64,000 bases of DNA from Streptomyces albogriseolus (GTDB taxonomy: Bacteria > Actinomycetota > Actinomycetes > Streptomycetales > Streptomycetaceae): assembly GCA_014650475.1 (NCBI GenBank), contig BMVA01000009.1:124001-188000 (forward strand). Direction: 5' to 3'. Below are positions 8,662 to 15,579 of this stretch, piece after piece (the first letter of the stretch is position 1; every line of letters begins with the position of its first letter). Under the pieces are notes generated by a model that ran no database searches, was not told where the DNA came from, and worked only from the letters and a program-made list of their open reading frames with translations. Both the position numbers and the translations under genes were made by a program.

Positions 8662-8868
8662 TCACCACCACTGCGAGTCGAGGCGGCCCTCGATCGCCCG
8701 CAGGTTCTCGCGGGAGCAGCGCTCGCAGTAGTGCAGGCGGACGCCGTTTTCCACGGAGAGGGTCCAGGTCGGCGGCGGACCGTCGGCGCGGACACCGCAG
8801 CGGGCGCAGACCGGCGGCTCGGGCTCCGTGGCGGAGCCCTCGTCGCCGCCTTCATGAGGACTGGTCAC
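8662..8868 (-). CDS. Small zinc-ribbon-like conserved protein
   Basis: 68 residues from GTG 8868. Two CxxC pairs, CARCG (residues 21-25) and CERC (residues 48-51), could bind one zinc ion; the end is DSQWW. No known function. Converges on the AarF-like gene (48-bp gap). It lies downstream of the hairpin at 8914-8953 and therefore needs its own promoter in the 45 bp between hairpin and start, or read-through. Confidence 0.7.
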   Translation of the reverse strand: MTSPHEGGDEGSATEPEPPVCARCGVRADGPPPTWTLSVENGVRLHYCERCSRENLRAIEGRLDSQWW

Positions 8869-8913
8869 GCGGCGACGATAACTCCGCGCGGAGGGTGCCG
8901 AGCCGTCAACGCA

Positions 8914-8953
8914 CCGCGGGGGCCGGTCCGTTCACACGGACCGGCCCCCGCGG
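8914..8953 (-). terminator. Rho-independent-like terminator after wblC operon
   Basis: Perfect 18-bp stem (8914-8931 with 8936-8953) and TCAC loop, GC-rich and without a U-tract, as is common in Streptomyces. It lies 50 bp past the stop of the gene following wblC. Confidence 0.8.
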
Positions 8954-9002
8954 GGAGATCGGGGCCTCCAGCTGGGGAGGCCGTCGCTTCAGGCGGCGTG
9001 CC

Positions 9003-9326
9003 CTACTGCATGACCGCCATGGCGAGCGCCCGGCGGGCGCGCCGCGAGGCGCGCTCGGCCCGGCGCTGCATCCGGCGCGCGGTCAGCAGGCCGTTGGCCT
9101 GCCTCTCCCGCCGCGCCTCCTGCAGTCGGTCGTGCATATGCGCACGAGCCAGGGCTTCTGGGATGAGTTGCATCTCTCGGGTCCTGTTCTGGCGCGAGTC
9201 GTTCGCACCGCTGGTGAGGAAGTCTTCGGTCGCGGAGCCTGCGGGCTCGTGGGTGGACGGCGTCATCGGGGCCTGCTTCTGGGGGTCGTGCGTGAGGGGG
9301 CGGTCGATCGTTCCGGGGGTGTTCAT
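9003..9326 (-). CDS. Small basic protein translationally coupled to wblC
   Basis: 107 residues if translation starts at ATG 9326, which overlaps the wblC stop as ATGA. Residues 1-51 are Pro/Thr-rich and weakly constrained. The C-terminal 56 residues, from a second ATG at 9173 (MQLIPEALARAHMHDRLQEA), form a strongly basic Arg-rich helix with an ERASRRARRALAMAVMQ end, and this part looks like the conserved Streptomyces protein. Either start is possible. Function unknown; the arrangement suggests co-induction with WblC. Confidence 0.65.
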   Translation of the reverse strand: MNTPGTIDRPLTHDPQKQAPMTPSTHEPAGSATEDFLTSGANDSRQNRTREMQLIPEALARAHMHDRLQEARRERQANGLLTARRMQRRAERASRRARRALAMAVMQ

Positions 9327-9688
9327 GCCGAGACCGGGTTCTTGCGCGGGCGGCCACGCGGCCGCTTCCGGGCGACGACCACACCCTGGACGAACAGCTC
9401 GCCACCCCAGACGCCCCAGGGCTCACGCCGCTCCTTGGCGCCGGCGAGGCAGGCCTCGACCAGCGGGCAGGTACGGCAGAGGGACTTGGCGTACTCGACG
9501 TCCGCGGGCGACTCGGCGAAGAAGACCTCCGGGTCGTAGGAGCGGCACGGGACGGGTACGCCCAGGTTCTCGATGGCGTCGTCGAGCGCGGTGAGCGCGG
9601 TGAGCGGAGTCAAGGTCGGGTCCTCCGTGGAGCCGGGCTTGGGGATGTCGGAAGGCGGTACGGACGGGGCGTGCGCTTCGAGTTGCAC
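9323..9688 (-). CDS. wblC: WhiB-family regulator WblC (WhiB7)
   Basis: 121 residues from GTG 9688. The four Fe-S cysteines are C48, C71, C74 and C80 (CRTCPLVEAC), followed by the G[VI]WGG turn (WGVWGGE) and a C-terminal AT-hook RPRGRPRKN at residues 109-117. The AT-hook identifies the WblC/WhiB7 subgroup. WblC binds the principal sigma factor and activates promoters with an AT-rich box next to the -35, controlling intrinsic resistance to ribosome-targeting antibiotics and redox-linked genes. Its 5' leader (about 590 nt) carries an upstream ORF and attenuator, described separately. Overlaps the downstream gene by 4 bp. Confidence 0.95.
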   Translation of the reverse strand: MQLEAHAPSVPPSDIPKPGSTEDPTLTPLTALTALDDAIENLGVPVPCRSYDPEVFFAESPADVEYAKSLCRTCPLVEACLAGAKERREPWGVWGGELFVQGVVVARKRPRGRPRKNPVSA

Positions 9689-9802
9689 GGCTGGTCTTCC
9701 TCGTCTGGTCGTTTCCGGCCGGTCGGCCGGGTGTGCGGCTGGTACCGGGTTCTTTTCTTGTCCCGAGGCGCCTTGTCCTGTCTCCCCGTTCGGGCAAACA
9801 GA

Positions 9803-9837
9803 AGGGCCGCGGATCCCGGATGGGGTTCCGCGGCCCT
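9803..9837 (-). terminator. wblC leader attenuator hairpin
   Basis: Transcribed from the minus strand, the leader forms a perfect 11-bp GC stem (9827-9837 pairing with 9803-9813; 13-nt loop) followed by UUCUGUUUG. It lies 22 nt past the stop of the 105-codon upstream ORF and about 115 nt before the wblC start, the position expected for a conditional terminator. A second hairpin, GCCTGAT/ATCAGGC (9848-9864), spans the upstream ORF stop codon and may be part of the switch. Confidence 0.8.
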
Positions 9838-9858
9838 GAAGGCGCCGGCCTGATCACA

Positions 9859-10176
9859 TCAGGCTGGATCGCTCCAGGGTTCTGGCCCACGGAAGGCCCA
9901 CATCAGGTGGTGCTGCGTCGTCTGCTTCCGGAATCCGGCACCGGCCGCCGCAAAGGCATAGGCCTGCGCCTGTGCCACTACTGCTGCTTCCAGTGCCTTG
10001 GTCGGTCGCTCATCGCGCTCACGGACGGCAAGGCCCGCGGGAGCGAGGGAGGACGCCGGACGGACGGCACGAATGCCGGACACACCGGTGCCCTGGTTCG
10101 AGGCGCCGAGCATGCACAGGGAGACGGCCGAGCGATCGGTCAGTTTGACGCTGGTGCTGGTGTTGATGCTGATCAC
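9859..10176 (-). CDS. wblC upstream ORF (regulatory leader ORF)
   Basis: 105 codons from GTG 10176. A consensus AGGAGG (10185-10190) sits 8 nt upstream, so it is almost certainly translated. The product has no recognisable domain, is rich in Ala/Ser/Arg, and ends HLMWAFRGPEPWSDPA; the Trp-Pro-rich end recalls the conserved end of mycobacterial whiB7 leader ORFs. It lies inside the wblC leader, just before the attenuator hairpin. Expected role: translation state, sensitive to ribosome inhibitors, decides between termination and read-through. The peptide itself may have no function. Confidence 0.8.
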   Translation of the reverse strand: MISINTSTSVKLTDRSAVSLCMLGASNQGTGVSGIRAVRPASSLAPAGLAVRERDERPTKALEAAVVAQAQAYAFAAAGAGFRKQTTQHHLMWAFRGPEPWSDPA

Positions 10177-10285
10177 TGGACTCGCCTCCTCTCGGCGTCT
10201 AGGGGACCGGGCGAACCGGTCCGCGGATATGCAAGTACAACACGGAATCAGGGCCTCCGAGAAGGCCGCTGTCCCCGTGGCTAAG

Positions 10286-10324
10286 AACCTATGGGGATTC
10301 CCGGGGCATGCGCAAACTATTTTT
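10286..10324 (-). promoter_or_regulatory. Putative autoregulated wblC promoter
   Basis: Read on the minus strand: an AT box AAAAATAG (10317-10324), a -35-like TTGCGC (10310-10315), an 18-bp spacer and a -10-like TAGGTT (10286-10291). An A/T tract directly beside the -35 is the known signature of WhiB7/WblC-dependent promoters, including its own. Predicted transcript start is near 10279, about 100 nt before the upstream ORF. Confidence 0.6.
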
Positions 10325-10338
10325 CCGACGAGTTCACG

Positions 10339-12549
10339 TCAGTCCTGATCTTGTCCCTCGGCCGGGTCCTGGCCTGCGCAGAGGGCCAGCACATCGGCGC
10401 CGTAACGGCGCAGCTTGCGCATGCCCACCCCGGGAATGCGGGCCAGTTCGTGCTCGTCGTCGGGGACCGCCTCGGCGATGGCGATCAGCGTCTTGTCGGT
10501 GAAGACGCAGAAGGCCGGCTGGCCGCTGCGCCGCGCCTGCTCGCCGCGCCACTCGCGCAGCCGCTCGTACAGTCCCTCGTCCATGTCGGAGGGGCAGTCC
10601 TCGCAGCGCATCAGTTTCATCTCGCCGCCGTCGGTCAGCGTGCGGCCGCAGACACGGCAGCGGGCGGGAGTGCGCTGCCGGCGGCGCGGCGCCTGCTCGG
10701 GAACCGCGGTGGCCGCCGCCGTCCAGGAGCCGCGCTCCACTCCTCCCGCGCCGGCCGCGCCCGCGCGTCCCGCGCCGGCCTGCGAGCCGGGGCGCAGTCC
10801 CGTGAGGAAGCGGCTGGGGCGCCGGTTCGGGCGGCCGCCCGGGGAGCGGGCGAGCGCCCAGGACAGGTGGAGGTGCTCGCGGGCGCGGGTGACGCCGACA
10901 TAGAGGAGTCGGCGCTCCTCCTCGATCTGCTCGTCCGTCTTGGCGTAGGTGATCGGCATCATGCCTTCGGCGACTCCGACCAGGAAGACGACGTCCCACT
11001 CCAGGCCCTTCGCCGCGTGCAGCGAGGCGAGTGTGACGCCCTGGACCGTGGGGGCGTGCTGGGCCCCGGCCCGCTCGTCGAGTTCGACGACGAGGTCGGC
11101 GAGCGTGGCGCCGGACCTGGCGGCGGTGAAGTCCTGAGCGAGGTGCACCAGGGCGGCCAGGGACTCCCAGCTCTCCCGGACCGCGCCCGACCCGGCGGGC
11201 GGCTGGGGCGTCCAGCCCTTGCCGGACAGCACGGCCCGCACCTGGGAGGGCAGGTCGGGGGCGTCGTCGAGGAGCGCGTCGTTGCCGCCGAAGCGGGCGG
11301 CGGCGCGCAGGGCGTTGATCGCGTTGCGCACCTCGGGACGGTCGAAGAACCGCTCGGCTCCGCGCAGCTGGTAGGGCACGCCCGCGTCGGCGAGGGCCTG
11401 CTCGTAGGTCTCGGACTGGGAGTTGGTGCGGAACAGGACGGCGATCTCGCTCGCCGGGACGCCCGAGTCGATCAGCTCACGGATGCGGCCGGCGGCGCCC
11501 TCGGCCTCGGCGGGCTCGTCGGTGTACTCGGTGAAGACGGGCTCGGGTCCCGCGGGGCGCTGGGAGACCAGCTCCAGCCGGTGGTCGGCGGCGCGGCCCT
11601 TCGCCTGGGCGAGCAGGCCGTTGGCCAGGCGCACCACCTGGGGGGTCGAGCGGTAGTCGCGGACGAGCTTGACGACGGTGGCGCCCGGGTGGCGGATGCG
11701 GAAGTCGAGCAGATGGTCCGGGGTCGCGCCGGTGAAGGAGTAGATGGTCTGGCTGGCGTCGCCGACCACGCACAGGTTCTCCCGGTCGCCGAGCCACAGC
11801 TCCAGCAGGCGCTGCTGGAGGGGGCTGACGTCCTGGTACTCGTCGACGACGAAGTGCTGGTACTGCGCCCTGACCTGCTCGGCGATGTCGTGCCGGTCCT
11901 GGAGGACGGCGACCGTGAGCAGCAGGACGTCCTCGAAGTCGATGACGGAACGCTCGCGCTTGAGGTCCTCGTAGGCGGCGTAGAGCTGGGCGATCTCGGC
12001 GGGGTCGCGGGGGGCTTCCCGGCTGGCCTTGGCGGCCGCGGCCGTGTAGTCGGCGGGGACGGTCTGGGTGACCTTGGACCACTCGATCTCGGCGGTGACG
12101 TCCCGCAGCTCGCCCCGGTCCAGGCGGATCCGGCAGGCGGCGGCCGCGTCGGCGACCAGCTGGATCTTGCGGTCGACGAGCCGTGGCAGGGTTCCGCCCA
12201 CCGCCTTGGGCCAGAAGTACTGGAGCTGGCGCAGGGCCGCGGAGTGGAACGTCCGCGCCTGGACGCCCACCGCGCCGAGCTGGCGCAGCCGGCCGCGCAT
12301 CTCCCCCGCCGCGCGGTTGGTGAACGTGACGGCGAGGACGCTCGAGGGCTGGAGGATCCCGGCGCGCACCCCGTAGGCGATGCGGTGGGTGATGGCCCTG
12401 GTCTTGCCGGTGCCGGCGCCCGCCAGCACGCACACCGGTCCGTGCAGGGCGGTGGCCACGGCGCGCTGCTCGGGGTCGAGACCTTCGAGCACCGCGTCGG
12501 CCGAGTCCGGTACCCGCGGGAAGAGGGTGGAGTGCGTTGCTGCTGTCAC
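10339..12549 (-). CDS. uvrD2: ATP-dependent DNA helicase UvrD2
   Basis: 736 residues from GTG 12549. SF1A helicase: Walker A AGAGTGKTRAITH near the N-terminus, DEYQDVSPLQQ Walker B/motif II, QTIYSFTGA motif III, and VTRAREHLHL motif VI. A tetracysteine module (CRVCG ... CEDC) is followed by a C-terminal HRDC domain ending near GVGMRKLRRYGADVLALC. This helicase-4Cys-HRDC arrangement is that of mycobacterial UvrD2, which also neighbours whiB7 and mrx1. Role: 3'-5' DNA unwinding in repair or replication. Divergent from mrx1. Confidence 0.92.
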   Translation of the reverse strand: MTAATHSTLFPRVPDSADAVLEGLDPEQRAVATALHGPVCVLAGAGTGKTRAITHRIAYGVRAGILQPSSVLAVTFTNRAAGEMRGRLRQLGAVGVQARTFHSAALRQLQYFWPKAVGGTLPRLVDRKIQLVADAAAACRIRLDRGELRDVTAEIEWSKVTQTVPADYTAAAAKASREAPRDPAEIAQLYAAYEDLKRERSVIDFEDVLLLTVAVLQDRHDIAEQVRAQYQHFVVDEYQDVSPLQQRLLELWLGDRENLCVVGDASQTIYSFTGATPDHLLDFRIRHPGATVVKLVRDYRSTPQVVRLANGLLAQAKGRAADHRLELVSQRPAGPEPVFTEYTDEPAEAEGAAGRIRELIDSGVPASEIAVLFRTNSQSETYEQALADAGVPYQLRGAERFFDRPEVRNAINALRAAARFGGNDALLDDAPDLPSQVRAVLSGKGWTPQPPAGSGAVRESWESLAALVHLAQDFTAARSGATLADLVVELDERAGAQHAPTVQGVTLASLHAAKGLEWDVVFLVGVAEGMMPITYAKTDEQIEEERRLLYVGVTRAREHLHLSWALARSPGGRPNRRPSRFLTGLRPGSQAGAGRAGAAGAGGVERGSWTAAATAVPEQAPRRRQRTPARCRVCGRTLTDGGEMKLMRCEDCPSDMDEGLYERLREWRGEQARRSGQPAFCVFTDKTLIAIAEAVPDDEHELARIPGVGMRKLRRYGADVLALCAGQDPAEGQDQD

Positions 12550-12665
12550 ACCGCCATGCTGCCAGGTCGCCCGGGACGGGTGAGCCGGTTGTCCACAGGG
12601 AAGGGCTCATGGTCGTACGAATGCGACAAGCGTCACGGCACCGGCCACCGGGCCGGGGTGGCGGC

Positions 12666-12692
12666 GGGAATGCCTGCGCTTTCAAGTACGTT
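12666..12692 (+). promoter_or_regulatory. SigR-type promoter for mycoredoxin
   Basis: GGGAAT (12666-12671), an exact 18-bp spacer and GTT (12690-12692) match the SigR (SigH-like) thiol-stress consensus GGAAT-N18-GTT. It lies 50 bp before the mrx1 ATG, a target one would expect for this regulon. Confidence 0.75.
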
Positions 12693-12741
12693 CCCCCGGA
12701 GACCGACAACTTCCCCGAGCCGCCGAAGGAGCGCGAGAGGC

Positions 12742-12984
12742 ATGCAGGGCACTGTGACGATGTACAGCACCACGTGGTGCGGCTACTGCCGCCGGCTGAA
12801 GAGCCAGATGGACCGTGAGGGCATCGCGTACACCGAGATCAACATCGAGCAGGACCCGGAGTCGGCCGCCTTCGTGGAGAAGGCGAACGGCGGCAACCAG
12901 ACGGTGCCCACCGTGCTGTTCCCCGACGGTTCGACGCTGACCAACCCCTCGCTCGCGCAGGTGAAGCAGAAGATCGGCGTCTGA
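12742..12984 (+). CDS. mrx1: Mycoredoxin (glutaredoxin-like)
   Basis: 80 residues from ATG 12742 (AAGGAG about 10 nt upstream). Thioredoxin-fold protein with the active site TWCGYCRRLK (C14/C17 region) and the conserved TVPTVLFPDG cis-Pro loop. Matches the actinobacterial Mrx1 group, which reduces mycothiol mixed disulfides; the M. tuberculosis homologue sits at the same place beside uvrD2. Likely induced by disulfide stress through the SigR-type promoter at 12666-12692. Cytoplasmic. Confidence 0.9.
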   Translation: MQGTVTMYSTTWCGYCRRLKSQMDREGIAYTEINIEQDPESAAFVEKANGGNQTVPTVLFPDGSTLTNPSLAQVKQKIGV

Positions 12985-12999
12985 GCGTTCCGCGGACGC

Positions 13000-13044
13000 A
13001 CGAAGCGGGCGGCCGTCCCTCACGGGACCGGCCGCCCGCTTCGT
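13000..13044. terminator. Bidirectional terminator between mrx1 and nudC
   Basis: 16-bp perfect outer stem (13000-13015 with 13029-13044) plus an inner GTCCC/GGGAC extension with a one-base bulge. Lies between the convergent mrx1 and nudC stops. Confidence 0.8.
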
Positions 13045-13063
13045 CGTGTGCGGGGCCGACGGC

Positions 13064-14008
13064 TCAGAAGGCGCTGCGGCTGGGCAGGTCCTCGCCGTAC
13101 CAGCGCTCGATCAGCCGGGCCGCGATCGAGATGCCGTAGGGCGGGAGCACCTCGCCGGACTCGAAGGCGGCGCGCAGTTCGTCGCGGGAGAACCAGCGGG
13201 CCTCGTGGATCTCGTCGCCGTCCACGGTGATCTCGGAGGAGGTGGCGTGGGCGACGAAGCCGAGCATGAGGCTGGAGGGGAACGGCCAGGGCTGGCTGGC
13301 GACGTACTCCACCTCGCCGACGGCGATGCCGACCTCCTCGTGCACCTCGCGGCGCACCGACTGCTCGATGGCCTCCCCGGGCTCGACGAACCCGGCGAGC
13401 GTGGAGAAGCGGCCCTCGGGCCAGTGGACCTGGCGGCCGAGCAGGATGCGGTCCTTGTCGTCGATCACCGCCATGATCACCGCGGGGTCGGTGCGCGGGT
13501 AGTGCTCGGCGCCGCAGGCGGGGCAGCGGCGGATGTGCCCGGCGGCGGCGATGACGGTGCGCTCGCCGCAGCGGGAGCAGAAGCGGTGCAGCCGCTGCCA
13601 GTTCTCCAGGGCGACGGCGTGCACCATCAGGCCCGCCTCGCGCGGGGACAGCAGCAGCCCGGCCTCGCGCAGGCCCGCCGGGCGGGCGGAGTCGTCCATG
13701 CGGCCGGGCAGGGAGTCCTTCTGCAGCGCGAAGTAGCTGACGCCGTCCTCGTCGATGCCGAGGAAGTAGCGGTGGGCCTCGGTGAGCGGGGCCTCGAAGG
13801 ACGGGGTCATGACGAGTTCGGTGCGCCCGTCGGGCGTCTCGTCGATGAGGACCTGGCCGCCGGAGACCACGAAGCAGCGGGTCGAGGGGTGGCTCCACGC
13901 CGCCGCGAGCCATGCCTCGTCCAGCCGGTGGTGGGCGGCGCGGTCGATGCCGCTCGGGGCGGTGAGCGAGATGGGTCGGTCGGCGGTGTGGTCGGTCCTG
14001 GTGGTCAC
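13064..14008 (-). CDS. nudC: NAD(+) diphosphatase NudC
   Basis: 314 residues from GTG 14008; a second GTG at 14047 would add 13 residues but has no good ribosome-binding site. Zinc ribbon FCSRCGERT ... RRCPACGAEHYPR, a canonical Nudix box (GFVEPGEAIEQSVRREVHEE) and the NudC-specific SQPWPFPSSLMLGF motif after it. Hydrolyses NAD(H) to NMN and AMP, and in other bacteria removes NAD caps from RNA. Lies 148 bp after the M20 peptidase gene on the same strand. In mycobacteria nudC is likewise next to mrx1. Confidence 0.93.
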   Translation of the reverse strand: MTTRTDHTADRPISLTAPSGIDRAAHHRLDEAWLAAAWSHPSTRCFVVSGGQVLIDETPDGRTELVMTPSFEAPLTEAHRYFLGIDEDGVSYFALQKDSLPGRMDDSARPAGLREAGLLLSPREAGLMVHAVALENWQRLHRFCSRCGERTVIAAAGHIRRCPACGAEHYPRTDPAVIMAVIDDKDRILLGRQVHWPEGRFSTLAGFVEPGEAIEQSVRREVHEEVGIAVGEVEYVASQPWPFPSSLMLGFVAHATSSEITVDGDEIHEARWFSRDELRAAFESGEVLPPYGISIAARLIERWYGEDLPSRSAF

Positions 14009-14156
14009 GGGTGCTTCCAACTCCCCCGGAGGAACGGATCGGGTCACGGGCGGTCTGGCGGACGAGGGCGGGAGGGACCGGGTCCTGCGGGCGCGGCGGC
14101 GGCGCGGCTCTTCCAGTGTCCCGCGCGCGGGCGCCCGCTTCGGACGGTGTGGGTGG

Positions 14157-15569
14157 TCAGGGGGCGTGCCGCCAGTGCTCGGCGAGGTCGCCCCAGAGGT
14201 GGGCGCTGGTCTCGGCGCCCTTGAGCAGCAGATCCAGCTCGACCTTCTCGTCGGGGGCGTGCCAGCCGTCGGACGGGACGGAGATGCCGAGGAAGAGCAC
14301 CGGTGCGCCGAGGACGTCCTGGAGGTCGGCGGCCGGGCCGGATCCGCCCTCGCGCGTGAACAGCACGGGTTTGTCGAAGGCGCGGCCCATCGCGCGGACC
14401 ACCGACCGCAGGGCGGGGTGGTCGAGCGGGGTGAGACAGGGGCGGGTGGCCGGGCTGAAGGTGATCTCGTGCCGGACGCCCTCGGGTAGCCGGCCGGGCA
14501 CCCAGGCGGCGACCGCGTCCCGGATGTGCGCGGGGTCCTGGCCCGCGACCAGCCGGAAGGACAGCTTCACCATCGCGGAGGACGGGATGATCGTCTTGCT
14601 GCCGGGGCCCTGGTAGCCGCCGCCGATGCCGTTGACCTCGGCGGTGGGACGGGCCCAGATGCGCTCCAGGGTGCTGTAGCCGGCCTCGCCGCCGGTGCCG
14701 TGCGACTTGGCGGTGCGCAGCCACCGCTCCTCGTCGAAGGGCAGCCGGGCGAAGAGCTCGCGTTCCTGGTCGGTGAGCTCGACGACGCCGTCGTAGAAGC
14801 CGGGGATCGCCACCCGGCCCTGCTCGTCGTGCAGGGCGGCGACCAGCCGGGCGGCCGCGGTGGCGGGGTTGGGCACCGCGCCGCCGAAGGAGCCGGAGTG
14901 GATGTCCTGGTCGGGGCCGTACAGGCGGATCTCGCACTCGGCGAGGCCGCGCATGCCGGTGCACACGGTCGGGGTGTCCTCGGACCACATGCCGGTGTCG
15001 GAGACGATCACGGCGTCGGCGGCGAGCCGGTCCGCGTGCCGCTCGACGAGCGCCCGGAAGTGCGGGGAGCCGGACTCCTCCTCGCCCTCGATCAGCAGTT
15101 TGAGGTGGACGGCGGGGCTGGTGCGGCCGGTGGCGGCGAGGTGGGCGCGCACCCCCAGGGTGTGGAAGAAGACCTGGCCCTTGTCGTCGGCGGCGCCGCG
15201 CGCGTAGAGGCGGTCGCCGCGGACGACGGGCTCGAAGGGGTCGCTGTTCCAGCCGTCCTCGCGGGCGGCGGGCTGCACGTCGTGGTGGCCGTACACCAGG
15301 ACGGTCGGCGCCCCGGGGTCGTCGCTGGGCCACTCGGCGTAGACCGCCGGGGCGCCGGGGGTGTCCCAGATCTCGGCGGCCGGGAAGCCGGTGTCCTTCA
15401 GGGCGGCGACGAGCCAGTCGGCGCTGCGGCGCACGTCGGGGGCGTGATCGGGCTGGGCCGAGACGGACGGGATGCGGAGCCACGCGGAGAGGTCGTCGAG
15501 GAACGCCGTGCGGTGGTCTGCGATGTACGTGCGGACGGCGTCGACGGCATTGTCAACGTGCTGGCTCAT
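14157..15569 (-). CDS. M20-family dipeptidase
   Basis: 470 residues from ATG 15569. M20 metallopeptidase signatures: first metal ligand in YGHHDVQPAAR, bridging Asp in YARGAADDKGQ, catalytic Glu pair in IEGEEESGSPH, and a dimerisation domain in the middle. Matches the dipeptidase/carnosinase-like branch (ArgE/DapE superfamily). Starts 10 bp after the stop of adnB, so it is probably the downstream gene of that transcript. Cytoplasmic; peptide substrate not predictable. Confidence 0.9.
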   Translation of the reverse strand: MSQHVDNAVDAVRTYIADHRTAFLDDLSAWLRIPSVSAQPDHAPDVRRSADWLVAALKDTGFPAAEIWDTPGAPAVYAEWPSDDPGAPTVLVYGHHDVQPAAREDGWNSDPFEPVVRGDRLYARGAADDKGQVFFHTLGVRAHLAATGRTSPAVHLKLLIEGEEESGSPHFRALVERHADRLAADAVIVSDTGMWSEDTPTVCTGMRGLAECEIRLYGPDQDIHSGSFGGAVPNPATAAARLVAALHDEQGRVAIPGFYDGVVELTDQERELFARLPFDEERWLRTAKSHGTGGEAGYSTLERIWARPTAEVNGIGGGYQGPGSKTIIPSSAMVKLSFRLVAGQDPAHIRDAVAAWVPGRLPEGVRHEITFSPATRPCLTPLDHPALRSVVRAMGRAFDKPVLFTREGGSGPAADLQDVLGAPVLFLGISVPSDGWHAPDEKVELDLLLKGAETSAHLWGDLAEHWRHAP

Positions 15570-15579
15570 GCCTACGAGC

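Noticed and set aside
10291-12741. Long plus-strand frame over uvrD2 that ends as mrx1
   Set aside because: Only the last 80 codons (mrx1) resemble a protein family; the rest is antisense to uvrD2.
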